A stretch of 59,350 nucleotides of DNA from Thauera aminoaromatica S2 (GCF_000310185.1 NZ_AMXD01000006.1:1-59350); one strand, 5' to 3'. Shown: positions 9,023-18,113, counted from the first letter of the stretch. Notes: generated by a model from the letters alone, not told the origin. Made by a program: numbers and translations.

Positions 9023-9732
9023 GGCGGAACTCCTGTGTGAAAAACGCTAGCAGATTGCAAGGATAACCTATCCCCTTTCGCGATCGGCCCTGGGGTGTCC
9101 TGCTGCCCGTTTCATCGCCGGCGTCCCGAAGGGACTCAAATCCTCCAGCGAGGTCTTTCCAAGAATGACTATGCGCTGCATGGAAGCACATTCACGTCTT
9201 CGTGGCCGACTGCGGTCTTTGATAGGACAAGCCTGGTCGACGTCTTCCACGTCTGTTGCTCTCGTTCATCGGGTAGGTAGGCTGCCTTCGAGTCGCCAAA
9301 CGGCTGAACGGGCGGTCACCGGCGTATTGTCGCCTGTTCCGACACGGCCCATCCGCTGCCGTGATGGGGGCGCTTCCAGTCGCCCCCATCACCACGTCCG
9401 AGTCACCACCCTCGCCGATAAGAATCGGGTTACTTGCTTACGCCACCAACCGCGGCGACGCCAGATTTCTACGAAAACTGAACGCCGCTAACAGCCCGAT
9501 TGGGCGCGGCAGGCCGACGACAGCAACGGCCAAACAACCGCCATCCCGAGACCGCGCCGACCAGACCGGTCAACCTGGACGCCCGCGAGAATGAATGCCA
9601 CGGATCGAACTCCGTCCTGACCTTCGTACCCTTCACCACCGTGATCAACACGAACGCCGGACCCGCGTCGCGTCACAAACATCCGCCTCGCCCCCGGGCG
9701 TTCTGCGGCCGTGGTCTTGTGAGGCTAACCCC
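9023..9732. other. Gene-free stretch upstream of the restriction operon
   Basis: About 700 bp between the RHH gene and the RES toxin. Short open frames exist on both strands but none has a credible ribosome site or a recognisable protein pattern. It should hold the promoter of the minus-strand RM/Septu operon. The only strong structure is a 12-bp perfect hairpin in its middle, listed separately. No tRNA or other RNA gene was recognised. Confidence 0.5.
9361..9392. repeat. 12-bp perfect inverted repeat (hairpin)
   Basis: GTGATGGGGGCG is followed, after an 8-base loop, by its exact reverse complement CGCCCCCATCAC. There is no adjacent T-run on either strand, so an intrinsic terminator is unlikely; an operator, a recombination site or a relic of an inserted element are alternatives. 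Confidence 0.7.
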
Positions 9733-10188
9733 TCACCCGAACAGCCGCCGATCCCACACCACCGCCTCCGGCGCACCCACCCTCACCCTGGAAAAATCCG
9801 GGTGCGCCGGGTTCACGACCGCATTGAACTCCAGCCGCGCCACCACCGACGGCACCACCAGCACCAGGCTTCGCCTCGACGCCAGCCCGTCGTCGCCGAA
9901 CTGCCGCGCCGCGCCGCTATCTTCTGCATCCCAGCCGTCGGGCAAGCTCGCCTGCTCATGCCGCTCGACCAGCGCATCCTCGTCGGGCACCTCGGCGATC
10001 ACGATCTGCTGCGTGCCGGGAATGCGTCCGATGCCGGCATGGGCGAGGATCTCGAGCATCGCGCAGGCGGAACTCAAAGAACCATAGATGGCGGGATGCC
10101 CCGGGCTGTTCCAGCGCCCGCCCAGCAGCGCGGCGCCGGTTCCGTCCCAGATCGGGTGACGCCGGTCGGCGATGCGGTAGACGCGCAT
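9733..10188 (-). CDS. RES-domain toxin
   Basis: 151 residues starting MRVYRIADRRHP. It contains the RES-family landmarks: an N-terminal R-x-Y-R strand, GGRWNSPGHPAIY, SSACAMLEILAH with the conserved Glu, and the C-terminal strand LEFNAVVNPAHPDF. RES proteins (ParT/MbcT family) deplete NAD+ or ADP-ribosylate targets. Start and antitoxin stop overlap by one base (TGATG), so the pair is coupled. An alternative start ten codons upstream lies inside the antitoxin gene. Confidence 0.9.
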   Translation of the reverse strand: MRVYRIADRRHPIWDGTGAALLGGRWNSPGHPAIYGSLSSACAMLEILAHAGIGRIPGTQQIVIAEVPDEDALVERHEQASLPDGWDAEDSGAARQFGDDGLASRRSLVLVVPSVVARLEFNAVVNPAHPDFSRVRVGAPEAVVWDRRLFG

Positions 10189-10616
10189 CAGGCGGCGATG
10201 CCGTAGAAGAACCTCCACAGCAGGGTCTCGACCCGGCGCGCGCCCAGCTCGGTCATCGCGACCTCGAGCGGAGGCTGCCCGCCCAGCATCGCGTGCGGTG
10301 CGTGCAGGAAGGCGAGCGCGTCCTCGTCCGAGTTCCAGACGTGGCGGGCGGTGGCATAGACGCGGGCGAGGCGCTCGATCTTTTCGGATTCGGTGGGGCT
10401 GAGACGGTCGCGGCGGCGCTTGAAGGTGGCTTCGGGAACGACGCGGTGGAGCAGGATGCGGCGCTCGTCGGGGTTGCGCCCCAGGCGCTCGACGCCTGCC
10501 TTGAGGGCGGCCTTGGGGAGGCCTTCGGCGACTTGCTCGTCGAGTTCGGCAAACGAGTGCGGCGCCGGCGCGAGCGCCATCACTGCGGCGATCTGCTCAG
10601 GGGTGACGAGTTGCAC
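10188..10616 (-). CDS. Xre/ParS/MbcA-type antitoxin (DUF2384)
   Basis: 142 residues from a GTG with GGAG eight bases upstream. The C-terminal half carries the MbcA/ParS/Xre toxin-binding pattern (VWNSDEDALAFLHAPHAMLGGQPPLE-like: an acidic helix, then H-x-x-LGG-x-P, then a helix). The N-terminal part is helical and likely binds DNA. It neutralises the RES protein encoded next and probably represses the operon through the inverted repeat just upstream. Confidence 0.9.
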   Translation of the reverse strand: MQLVTPEQIAAVMALAPAPHSFAELDEQVAEGLPKAALKAGVERLGRNPDERRILLHRVVPEATFKRRRDRLSPTESEKIERLARVYATARHVWNSDEDALAFLHAPHAMLGGQPPLEVAMTELGARRVETLLWRFFYGIAA

Positions 10617-10626
10617 GGCGGCGGCT

Positions 10627-10669
10627 CCGGTATCACATGACGACCTGAATATGGATCATGTGATACCGG
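10627..10669 (-). promoter_or_regulatory. Toxin-antitoxin operator, 14-bp perfect inverted repeat with -10 element
   Basis: CCGGTATCACATGA and its exact reverse complement TCATGTGATACCGG are separated by 15 bp and lie just upstream of the antitoxin start. The spacer holds CATATT on the minus strand (10648-10653), a plausible -10. The outer arm ends at the Tn7-like left end, so the position where the -35 should be is now transposon sequence (GGAACA). Autoregulation by the antitoxin is inferred from the usual behaviour of Xre/RES operons. Confidence 0.75.
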
Positions 10670-10670
10670 A
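10666..10670. repeat. Left copy of 5-bp target site duplication CCGGA
   Basis: CCGGA directly abuts the left terminus (TGTTCCGCGC) and recurs immediately outside the right terminus. A 5-bp duplication is the Tn7-superfamily signature. Confidence 0.85.
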
Positions 10671-10819
10671 TGTTCCGCGCAATTAAAGTCGAAAACTTCG
10701 CTTCAGCCCCGACGAGGACTCCATCGCCACCTCACGCAACGTTAGTCACGGGAAAAGTCGAAAACAAGAGCAAGCGGTGAGGCAGGCTTGCGCGGGTCTT
10801 GAACAATATAGTCGAAAAC
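10671..10819. repeat. Left end of Tn7-like element with three spaced transposase-site repeats
   Basis: The terminus is followed by three direct copies of the AGTCGAAAAC core (10681-10696, 10751-10765, 10805-10819) spaced about 70 and 54 bp apart. Three separated sites over about 150 bp is the layout of a Tn7 left end. Confidence 0.8.
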
Positions 10820-11026
10820 AGCCCTTTCGCAGTATCCGGAACCGCTGGCCGAGCACCCCAGTTTGCTTTCTTGGCCTGGCCGGGCGAACTCACCATGGAC
10901 TTCCGCTTACGGTAGAGTAGAGATGTGGCGCGGTAGCAGTAGGTTCGGTTTGTCTGTTATCCGCCCCTTTCGTCTGGCGGTGCCCAAGTAACCTTGCCTT
11001 AACCCCGTTTCCACATCCCCCTCATC

Positions 11027-11059
11027 GAACCGGACGTGCAGATTTCCCGCATCCGGCTC
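11027..11059 (-). ncRNA. Group II intron domain V
   Basis: The minus strand reads GAGCCGGATGCGGGAAA followed by TCTGCACGTCCGGTTC: the conserved catalytic hairpin, with GAGCCGGA pairing to TCCGGTTC, the internal bulge and a GAAA-type tetraloop. It lies 12 bp past the maturase stop codon, where domain V is expected. Confidence 0.85.
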
Positions 11060-11071
11060 TCAGACAAGACA

Positions 11072-12397
11072 TCACGCCTTCGCCCACGCCTTGTTGCGCC
11101 CGCCCAGGCTGGCAAGACCGAAGTACCCGTAAAGGTGCGAGAGTGGATAATTCCCGCCCTTGCTTCGCCTGACCTTGTATTTGTTGCGCAACCACCGACG
11201 CAACCGCGTCGCCGTGTAGCTGTCGAGCGCACGATAGGCGCGGCTCACGGTCCCTACACTGAAGTAGTTCGCCCAGCCGCGCAGCGCACGGTTCAACTTG
11301 CCCACCAACTCCGTGGTCTCTTGCCAACCCGTTCTCAGATCGGTCAGCGCATGGATCTTCTCGACCATGCGCCGGATACTCTTCTTCGACGGCCACAGGG
11401 CAATCCGAGCCTTCCCTGTTTGCGCCGAGTACCGTCTTCCGAACGTGTAACCCAGAAAGTCGAACTCGCCTTCCGGGACCTTGCAGATTCGTGTCTTCTC
11501 CTCGTTCACCGTCAGCTTCAGTTTGCCCATGATCTGGCGCATTCGCTGCAAGGCTTCTTCCGCCTTGCCACGTTTGCATAGGATCACGAGGTCGTCGGCG
11601 TAGGTGACGATTCGACTGCCAAGGCTGCGCTCCAGCCCGAGCTTCTTCCACCCCAACACAAAACGCCGCATATACAGATTCGACAGCAACGGCGAGATTG
11701 GGGAACCTTGCGGGATGCCGCGCGCGTTGTCCTTGGCCTCGGTCGTACGCTTCTTCCTTCCTCGGGAATCAGTCTCTTCGACGGTACATTCCAGCCACAT
11801 CTTGATCAGATGCAGCACACGCCGATCAACGATGCGTCGCGCAAGCGACAGCATCAGTTCGGCATGCGGAATGCTGCCAAAGTAGTCCGCGAGGTCGGCG
11901 TCAACGGCGTCCGTATGACCGCGGTACAGGCGTTCCTCTACCTCCTTCGCCGCCTGCTGGGCATTGCGGCCCTGCCGGTAAGCGTACTGCTCGGGAGGGA
12001 GATCGGCTTCGAAGATCGGCTCGAGCACCAGCATTGCTGCTGTCATGCAGACCCGATCCCGCAGGGTCGAGATTCCCAGTGGCCTGAGCTTGCCGTTGGC
12101 CTTCGGGATGAACACTCTCCGAATAGGGTCCGGTCGGTAGCTCTCCTCTTTGAGGGCAACCGCCAGTTCGTCCAGCCATCGCCGCACCCCATACGCTTCG
12201 ACGTCGGCAAAGTCCTGACGATCCACGCCCGGCGCGCCCTTGTTTGAGCGGCACTGCGCATAGGCATGGGCCAGAATGTCTTGCCGGTAAATCTTGTCGT
12301 ACAGGACGTAGAAACGATAGCCGGATTCCGACTTCGCTTTCGCGTGTAACGCCATCTGCAGTTTCTGAACACTGATCGGAGTTGATAGGTTGCCCAA
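11072..12397 (-). CDS. ltrA: Group II intron reverse transcriptase/maturase
   Basis: 441 residues. Reverse-transcriptase blocks are in order: a [13 protein letters not shown] opening, [47 protein letters not shown], the catalytic YADD and [13 protein letters not shown] maturase/X domain ([18 protein letters not shown], then [12 protein letters not shown]) closes the protein. There is no C-terminal HNH endonuclease domain, so mobility would use the replication fork or another primer. It assists splicing and retrohoming of its own intron. Confidence 0.95.
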   Translation of the reverse strand: MGNLSTPISVQKLQMALHAKAKSESGYRFYVLYDKIYRQDILAHAYAQCRSNKGAPGVDRQDFADVEAYGVRRWLDELAVALKEESYRPDPIRRVFIPKANGKLRPLGISTLRDRVCMTAAMLVLEPIFEADLPPEQYAYRQGRNAQQAAKEVEERLYRGHTDAVDADLADYFGSIPHAELMLSLARRIVDRRVLHLIKMWLECTVEETDSRGRKKRTTEAKDNARGIPQGSPISPLLSNLYMRRFVLGWKKLGLERSLGSRIVTYADDLVILCKRGKAEEALQRMRQIMGKLKLTVNEEKTRICKVPEGEFDFLGYTFGRRYSAQTGKARIALWPSKKSIRRMVEKIHALTDLRTGWQETTELVGKLNRALRGWANYFSVGTVSRAYRALDSYTATRLRRWLRNKYKVRRSKGGNYPLSHLYGYFGLASLGGRNKAWAKA

Positions 12398-12895
12398 TCT
12401 CCACGTCCCTCACTACGTCTTGCGTTGATCTTGAATCAAGGCCCCTTCCCTCCACCGGCATTACCCGGCTTCCCCGGTACTACGGGCCTCTCCGCCACCC
12501 CAAGCCGCCCGGACCGTCTCTCACGAGCGTCCGGTTGGTCATCCCTGACCACGCCAAGGGGCTTCCCGTGTTGCGTGCGCTTTCCTTGTGTACATGCTGT
12601 CGCCACTACCCCGGCACAGCGACTGGCGGTCCTACCTTGCTCATCCGTCCAGCCGTATCAGCCTTCCCCGAAAGGGTCGTCGGGTCAGCCTGTGCATCGT
12701 CTTTTTCGAGGCTTACTCAGCGTTCACTCGCGTTACGGCCTGCACACTCGCGCTGCCACCGAATTTTGTGGCCCGCTTAACCGAAGGCTTCAGCCATTTC
12801 GTTACCTCCATGACTGCTCCGGTTGCTTCCGGCTGGAGCATTTCGCCGGGTGGGGCTTTCACCCACTGGAAAAGCGCCGCCTTTGCACGGCGCAC

Positions 12896-13120
12896 ACCCA
12901 CAAGAGACACTCATGGCGTAGCTGGTCCTGTGGCAGGTCTCTGCGTGAAGCAGGCAGCCCAACGCACATAGGCCACGGGCCGCTACTGTTCAGCTTTGTT
13001 CGACGCCTGCCCCTTCCCCGTGCCGATGAAGGTTCGACCCGTGCCTGTGGGCAGGCGTTGGACAAAGCCCGGGGGAGGAAACCGCGAAACGAGGCGAGGC
13101 TGTTCAGTCGGGGCTCGGCG
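12896..13120. other. Intron 5' exon flank with a 10-bp inverted repeat
   Basis: No convincing gene. ACGCCTGCCC (13003-13012) and its reverse complement GGGCAGGCGT (13049-13058) form a hairpin of about 56 bases. The region lies between the intron and the IS91-like element and is probably remnant exon or IS sequence. Confidence 0.5.
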
Positions 13121-13344
13121 TTATGGGCATTTGAGCGCCGCCCAATCGCGCAGGTACGCGATGTGCGTGGTGCTGCGCCAGGCGCCGCGTGTTGCGTGAA
13201 GGCGTTGCCCGCCCTCGGTTGCGCGGGCGAGGTCCGCGCGGCGCGGCTTGTGATGTGAATGCCAGTGGCGGGCGCAGCGGGTCTTGACCAGGCCCGTCCG
13301 AACGGGTGCTGGCGGAAGGCTGCGGGCGTGGAAGCGATGCCCGA

Positions 13345-14553
13345 TCATGAGGTCACCCCACGGAGTGGTGGCGCGCGGATCGTCGCACCCCGAGCAAAGG
13401 TTTCGATCACGCGCATCACCGATCCACAGCAGCGACACACGAAGCCGGTGGTGGGCGTGGTCGACAGCGCGGTGGCTTCCGGCGCCGAGGCGATGGTGCA
13501 TGGCTCGTCTGGAGGCGTTGCGCCAAGCAGTTCCCGCGCACGTGCCAGGTGCTGCCGCCGTCCCGCGTTGGCGAGCAGTCCGTAGTGCCGGATGCGGTGG
13601 AAGCCGCACGGCAGCACGTGCAGCAGGAAACGGCGCATGAACTCCCCGGCGGTGAGCGTCATCGTCTTGTGGCGGGTGCGCCCCTCGGCGCGATAGTCCT
13701 TCCAGCGGAAGGAGACGCAGCCCCCGTCGAGGGAGACCAGGCGACGGTTCGAGATCGCCACTCGATGGGTGTAGCGCGACAGGTAGGCGAGCACCGCCTC
13801 GGGGCCGGCGAAGGGCCGCTTGGCATAGACGACCCATTCGCTCGTGCGCAGCGGCGCGAGCCAGCGCAGGAACGCGGCCATTTGTGCCAGCGGGGCGAAC
13901 TCGCCGAAGAAGCTCAGCACGCCGGCGTGATGCGCCTTCGCCAGCTCTTCCAGGAAACGCCGCCGGAACAGCCGCGAGAGCACGCGGACCGGCAAGAAGA
14001 AGCCATGCCGGCAGGCAATCCAGCGTTGCCCGTCGGCCGACAGGCCGCCGCCGGGGACGATGCCGTGCACGTGCGGGTGGTGCGTCATCGCCGAACCCCA
14101 CGTGTGCAGCACGAGCGTGGCGCCGATCGTCGCGCCGAGGTGCTTCGGATCGGCAGCGATGGTGAGCAGCGTCTCGGCGGCGACCTCGAACAGCAGCCGA
14201 TAGACGAGCGCCTTGTTGGTGTAGGCGAATGCGCTGATCGGCGCCGGCAGCGTGAAAACCACGTGGTAATACTCGACCGGCAGCAGATCCGCCTGCCGGG
14301 CCTCGAGCCAACGCTGGGCGGCCCGCGCCTGACACTTCGGGCAGTGCCGGTTGCGGCACGAGTTGTAGCTGATGTCGATCTGCTCGCAGGCCTCACAGCG
14401 CAGCACATGCCCACCCAGCGCCGCAGTGCGGCACTGTTCGATGGCCGACATGACCTTCAACTGCCCGAGGCTCAAGTGATCGTGCTGGGCGAGACGCCAC
14501 GCCGGCCCGAAGGCGCGGAAGATGTCCGCGACCTCCAGTGCGGAGCGGACCAC
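13345..14553 (-). CDS. IS91-family HUH (Y2) transposase
   Basis: 402 residues from a GTG. The N-terminal zinc cluster is CEACEQIDISYNSCRNRHCPKC. The rolling-circle core shows HHPHVHGIVPGGG (the HUH pair) and, further on, YLSRYTHRVAISNRRL with the catalytic tyrosine region. Full length for the family. It nicks and unwinds one strand at the origin end. The gene begins 7 bp after the recombinase gene ends and is probably co-transcribed with it. Confidence 0.93.
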   Translation of the reverse strand: MVRSALEVADIFRAFGPAWRLAQHDHLSLGQLKVMSAIEQCRTAALGGHVLRCEACEQIDISYNSCRNRHCPKCQARAAQRWLEARQADLLPVEYYHVVFTLPAPISAFAYTNKALVYRLLFEVAAETLLTIAADPKHLGATIGATLVLHTWGSAMTHHPHVHGIVPGGGLSADGQRWIACRHGFFLPVRVLSRLFRRRFLEELAKAHHAGVLSFFGEFAPLAQMAAFLRWLAPLRTSEWVVYAKRPFAGPEAVLAYLSRYTHRVAISNRRLVSLDGGCVSFRWKDYRAEGRTRHKTMTLTAGEFMRRFLLHVLPCGFHRIRHYGLLANAGRRQHLARARELLGATPPDEPCTIASAPEATALSTTPTTGFVCRCCGSVMRVIETFARGATIRAPPLRGVTS

Positions 14554-14560
14554 GATGCGC

Positions 14561-15436
14561 CTACGCCGACTGCAAGGTCTCCAGCGGACTGACGACTTCG
14601 CGCAGCAGGTCGGTGGCGACCTGGGTGTAGATCACCGTGGTGTCGAGTTTCTTGTGGCCGAGCAGCGCCTGGATGATGCGGATGTCGACCTTCTGCTCGA
14701 GCAGGTGGGTCGCGAAGCAGTGGCGAAGCGTGTGCATCGACACCCGCTTGTCGATGCCGGCCGCCAGGGCGGCGGCCTGAACAGCGCGATTGAGTTGGCG
14801 CGGGCTCAGTGACTCGATCGGGTTGAGGCCCGGGAACAACCAGCCGCCATCGAGCATTTTGCCCTGCGCCCGGGCGACCCGCCACCACACGCGCAACCGC
14901 TCCAGCAGCAGGGGCGAGAGCATCGCGTAGCGATCCTTGCGGCCTTTGCCTTGCTCGACCCGCAGGGTCATGCGCCCGCTGTCGACGTCGCTGACCTTGA
15001 GCGAGACCACTTCGCTCGCTCGCAGTCCGGTCGCGTAGGCGAGCGACAGCGCCGTCTGGTGCTTGAGATTGTTGCAGGCGGCGATCAGGCGCGCGACCTC
15101 CTCGCGGCTGAGCACCACCGGCAAGCGCTGCGGCAGCCGGACCGGCTGCATTCGTGCCATCAACTCGCCGCGTTGAAGCGTGATATCGAAGAAGAACTTC
15201 AGCCCGCTGATGGCGGCGTTGAGCGACATCGGCGAGGTGCCGGTATCGACCAGGTGCAACTGGTAGTTGCGCAGGTCCTCCACCGTGGCGCTATCGGGCG
15301 CGCGCCCCAGATAGCGCGTGAACCGGCACACCGCACGGATGTACGCACTCTGCGTCTTGGGGGTGAGCTTGCGCATCCGCATGTCGTCGAGCATGCGCTG
15401 GCGCAAGGGGCTGACGGGACGAGTCGGGGTGTCCAT
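14561..15436 (-). CDS. Tyrosine recombinase/integrase of the IS91-like element
   Basis: 291 residues, start supported by AGGAG. The N-terminal SAM-like core-binding domain (KTQSAYIRAVCRFTRYLG) is followed by a catalytic domain with Arg in GLRASEVVSL, Lys in GKGRKDR, HTLRHCFATHLLE (H-x-x-R) and the nucleophile in TVIYTQV. All catalytic residues are present. Such XerD-like proteins accompany a subgroup of IS91 elements, where they may resolve intermediates. Confidence 0.92.
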   Translation of the reverse strand: MDTPTRPVSPLRQRMLDDMRMRKLTPKTQSAYIRAVCRFTRYLGRAPDSATVEDLRNYQLHLVDTGTSPMSLNAAISGLKFFFDITLQRGELMARMQPVRLPQRLPVVLSREEVARLIAACNNLKHQTALSLAYATGLRASEVVSLKVSDVDSGRMTLRVEQGKGRKDRYAMLSPLLLERLRVWWRVARAQGKMLDGGWLFPGLNPIESLSPRQLNRAVQAAALAAGIDKRVSMHTLRHCFATHLLEQKVDIRIIQALLGHKKLDTTVIYTQVATDLLREVVSPLETLQSA

Positions 15437-15578
15437 GGCTTGCTCCTGTCGAAAATGAGGCCGATTGCCTCATCTCCCACCATGGCAAGCCTGCTGCCGA
15501 TGGAAACCACGAACTTCGATGCTCGTCACGAGCGGTTCAGCACACCCCTACCGCGCGAGCGGTTTAGTCCCCTGGCCG

Positions 15579-16916
15579 TTATGAACAGCTATCCATAACG
15601 GTCATGGTAAGGCCAACGCTCGTCGTTCCGGCAGCTGACCGCACAAAGGTGGCGCCGCCATGCATTCGCGCGATCGCAGCTACGATCGCCAAGCCGAGCC
15701 CGTGGTTATGGTCGCGATGTTCGCGGGCCCCATCAACCCGATAAAAGCGGTCGAATAGACGAGGCAAATGCTCCGGGGGGATGACAGGGCCCGTGTTGCT
15801 GACAGACAGGCAAATGCGGCCATCTGCGTCCTGCTTGATATCGACCTCGATCACCGATCCGCGCTCTGCAAAACGGGTCGCATTGGCGAGCAGGTTCGAG
15901 AGCGCACGCCTAACCAACCCAGCATCGACTGTGCCCATGCCGTCACCGCGTAAGCGCGCAGTCACGCCGGCCTCCTGCATTGACGCTTCGTGGAATTCGA
16001 TGACCTCGGACACCAGTTCGGCCAGGCTATCCACACGGTGGCGACGGGCGCGCTCCCCGCGATCGGCCCGGGACAAGAACAACATGTCATTGACCAGCCC
16101 CGCTAAAAGTTGAAGATCCTCGAGGTTCGATCCGAGCACATCGCGCAGTTCGGCGACATCGCGCTGACGACTCAGAGCTAGCTCGGTCTCACCAATCAAG
16201 GTCGCCAGCGGTGTGCGCAGCTCGTGAGCGACATCGGCGTTGAACCCTTCCAGTTGTTGATATGCGCGGTTCAATCGAACCAGGAGCGCGTTGAATTGTG
16301 TGACCAACGGCTGAAGCTCCTGTGCCTGGGCGGAGCCGTCAAGCGGCTGTCCAACGCTTTCCGGGCTTAGGGCCGCTGCTTGTCGAGCCAGGTCGCGAAC
16401 AGGCAAGAGCGCTCTACGAACGAGCCATGCGCCGCCCACTGAGATGGCCGCCGCTCCACCAAGGGCGCTCGCGAGTAGCGTCCAGGCCAACTGCTCCAAA
16501 AGCAGCGCGTCGGCGCTGCTGTCGAGCATCAATTCGGCGCGCAGCATGGTTGTGGGCGACCATGGCACGGAGATTTCGAACTCATCCCGCCGCAGGATTG
16601 CGCCGGGGCTTGAACGCGCCGGAGTTGCGTACAGAAGAGCGTCAGATCCCTGGATCAGCCGTAACTCGAGGTTGGCATGGCCCACAAAGAAGTCGTCGAG
16701 CTTGTGACGCAGGCTCGGCAACGCGTCCCGCGTTGCAATCTCGCCGACGAGATGGCGCACTATGTCCCGCTTGTGCCGCAGTTCGTCCGTCTGCTTGTTG
16801 GAGAGATTTAGACTCGCGCCCACGTAAACGATCGAGCAGACCAAGCCGAGCCCCAGCGAGGCCAGCACGGCGAGCCACCACGATAACCAGCGGCTAAGCG
16901 AACGCGGATTGCGCAT
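15579..16916 (-). CDS. czcS: Metal-responsive sensor histidine kinase (CzcS/CopS-like)
   Basis: 445 residues. A transmembrane helix near residues 10-32, a periplasmic sensor of about 130 residues, a second helix (LLASALGGAAAISVGGAWLV), HAMP, the HisKA box DVAHELRTPLATLIGE, and HATPase motifs NLLANATRFAERG and GLGLAIVAAIARMHGG. It phosphorylates the response regulator encoded directly upstream. Its last residues (MDSCS) end at the putative IS91 insertion point, so the natural C-terminus may have been swapped for a few residues. Metal identity is inferred from the neighbouring czc genes. Confidence 0.88.
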   Translation of the reverse strand: MRNPRSLSRWLSWWLAVLASLGLGLVCSIVYVGASLNLSNKQTDELRHKRDIVRHLVGEIATRDALPSLRHKLDDFFVGHANLELRLIQGSDALLYATPARSSPGAILRRDEFEISVPWSPTTMLRAELMLDSSADALLLEQLAWTLLASALGGAAAISVGGAWLVRRALLPVRDLARQAAALSPESVGQPLDGSAQAQELQPLVTQFNALLVRLNRAYQQLEGFNADVAHELRTPLATLIGETELALSRQRDVAELRDVLGSNLEDLQLLAGLVNDMLFLSRADRGERARRHRVDSLAELVSEVIEFHEASMQEAGVTARLRGDGMGTVDAGLVRRALSNLLANATRFAERGSVIEVDIKQDADGRICLSVSNTGPVIPPEHLPRLFDRFYRVDGAREHRDHNHGLGLAIVAAIARMHGGATFVRSAAGTTSVGLTMTVMDSCS

Positions 16917-16918
16917 TC

Positions 16919-17605
16919 TCAGGGCTTCCGGTCCTCAAGGACGTATCCCATGCCGCGCACGGTATGCAACAACTTCTTCTCGAAAGCGTCGTCGATCTTG
17001 CCGCGCAACCGGCGCACCGCAACTTCGACCACGTTCGTATTGCTGTCGAAATTCATGTCCCACACCTGCGCTGCAAGCGCGGTACGGGAAAGGACCTGCC
17101 CTTGCCGGCGCAGCAGCAACGTCAGCAACGTGAACTCCTTGGCGGTCAGGTCGAGGCGCTGCCCGGATCGTGACGCCTTGCGCCGAACCAGGTCGAGTTC
17201 GAGGTCCGCCAAACGGAGCACCGTTGAATCCTGGCTATCCGAGCGCAAGGCACCGCGCCGCAACAAGGCCTGCACGCGAGCGAGCAACTCGGACAGAGCA
17301 AACGGCTTCACCAGGTAATCGTCGGCACCCGCCTGCAGGCCTCTGACCCGATCCTCGACCTCGTCCCGCGCGGTCAGCATCAGGACGGGTACGTGTTTGC
17401 CCCGACGCAGTTCTTGCAAGACGGCATAGCCATCCAGCCCCGGAAGCATGACGTCGAGGAGGACGAGGTCGTAATGCCCTTCGGTCGCGAGATAGCGGCC
17501 ATCCGTGCCGCTGTGCGCGACATCCACGATGTAATTGCTTTCGGTGAGCGCCCTGCGTAGGTATTCGGCGAGCTTGGGTTCGTCTTCCACAACCAGAATC
17601 TTCAT
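16919..17605 (-). CDS. czcR: OmpR-family response regulator (CzcR/CopR-like)
   Basis: 228 residues. The receiver domain has the DE pair near the N-terminus, the phospho-acceptor in [12 protein letters not shown] and Lys in [13 protein letters not shown]. The C-terminal winged helix ends in [15 protein letters not shown]. It ends 2 bp before the kinase start, so the two form one operon, divergent from the czc structural genes. A 7-2-7 inverted repeat in the divergent promoter is its likely site. Confidence 0.92.
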   Translation of the reverse strand: MKILVVEDEPKLAEYLRRALTESNYIVDVAHSGTDGRYLATEGHYDLVLLDVMLPGLDGYAVLQELRRGKHVPVLMLTARDEVEDRVRGLQAGADDYLVKPFALSELLARVQALLRRGALRSDSQDSTVLRLADLELDLVRRKASRSGQRLDLTAKEFTLLTLLLRRQGQVLSRTALAAQVWDMNFDSNTNVVEVAVRRLRGKIDDAFEKKLLHTVRGMGYVLEDRKP

Positions 17606-17639
17606 GCAGCGATTATCGCGGAGATGCCGAAACCATCAC

Positions 17640-17655
17640 ATTACGAAATCGTAAT
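17640..17655. promoter_or_regulatory. Putative CzcR/CopR box
   Basis: ATTACGA-AA-TCGTAAT, a perfect 7-bp dyad with a 2-bp centre, lies 34 bp upstream of czcR and about 120 bp upstream of the DUF4148 gene. It resembles the TTAC...GTAA sites bound by copper/zinc two-component regulators, and would control both divergent transcripts. Confidence 0.7.
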
Positions 17656-17774
17656 CTGGCAGTTCGCGATTCGACGAGGATGGACCCTTAAAGTCCGCGA
17701 CGTGTTCGGTGCAAGGCGACGCCAAGCGGCTTATGCCGAACGCCACCTCTCACGTTGAACGAAGGAGTCTCGTC

Positions 17775-18113
17775 ATGTCGAAAACCCGCACCACTGCCCT
17801 TTTTTCGCTTCTTGCTGCCGTCCTTGTCGTTCCTGCGGCTGCGCAAGCCAGCTCGCTGTGGCATCCCGCTCCCGGCGAGCAGGGGTTCACGTTCCATCCG
17901 GATCACTCCACGAGCACGAAAACCCGCGCCGAGGTGTTGCGCGAGCTCGAACAGGCAAAGGCCGATGGCAGCTATTTCTACCTGCAGCGTGGCCTCGCGG
18001 TGCCCTCGCGTGCTTCCGGACCCGGCAAGACCCGTGCAGAAGTCCTCAAGGAGCTGGTCGACATGACCCCGACAGAGCGCGCGTACATGAATGAACTGTA
18101 CAGTGGCTCCTGA
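17775..18113 (+). CDS. Secreted DUF4148-family protein
   Basis: 112 residues; the start is set by AGGAG eight bases upstream, not by the longer in-frame ATG. A signal peptide (about residues 1-26, cleaved after AQA) precedes two copies of the TRAEVL-x-EL motif, which defines DUF4148. Periplasmic small proteins of this type are often found in metal-response clusters of Betaproteobacteria. Function unknown. Confidence 0.85.
   Translation: MSKTRTTALFSLLAAVLVVPAAAQASSLWHPAPGEQGFTFHPDHSTSTKTRAEVLRELEQAKADGSYFYLQRGLAVPSRASGPGKTRAEVLKELVDMTPTERAYMNELYSGS

Larger units (their letters stand above)
10960..12895 (-). mobile_element. Group II intron with reverse transcriptase ORF
   Basis: On the minus strand the intron opens GTGCGCCGTGCAAAGG, the standard GUGCG 5' splice end, and continues through a domain I-like region with GGGTGAAAGCCCCACCC and a GGAGCAACCGGAGCAG-like segment. 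The maturase gene follows, then domain V and a domain VI-like hairpin. The 5' end is well defined at 12895; the 3' splice site is only placed to within a few tens of bases. The intron sits between the left end of the Tn7-like element and the IS91-like element and appears complete. Confidence 0.8.
13120..15581 (-). mobile_element. IS91-family element carrying a tyrosine recombinase
   Basis: Two co-directional genes, a tyrosine recombinase and then a Y2/HUH transposase, form the unit. On the minus strand the sensor kinase gene reads into GTTC and then ATAACGGCC at about 15581; GTTC/GAAC is the usual IS91 target tetranucleotide, so this is a likely boundary. The other boundary is uncertain; a related CATAACGCC string next to another GAAC lies near 13120. 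No terminal inverted repeats or duplication are expected, because the family transposes by rolling circle. Confidence 0.65.

Noticed and set aside
9595-9640. Possible tRNA T-arm (GTTCGATCC on the minus strand)
   Set aside because: No acceptor, D or anticodon stems could be folded around it.
12713-12910. Short open frame in the intron's 5' region
   Set aside because: It lies in the structured domain I of the group II intron, so it is RNA rather than coding.
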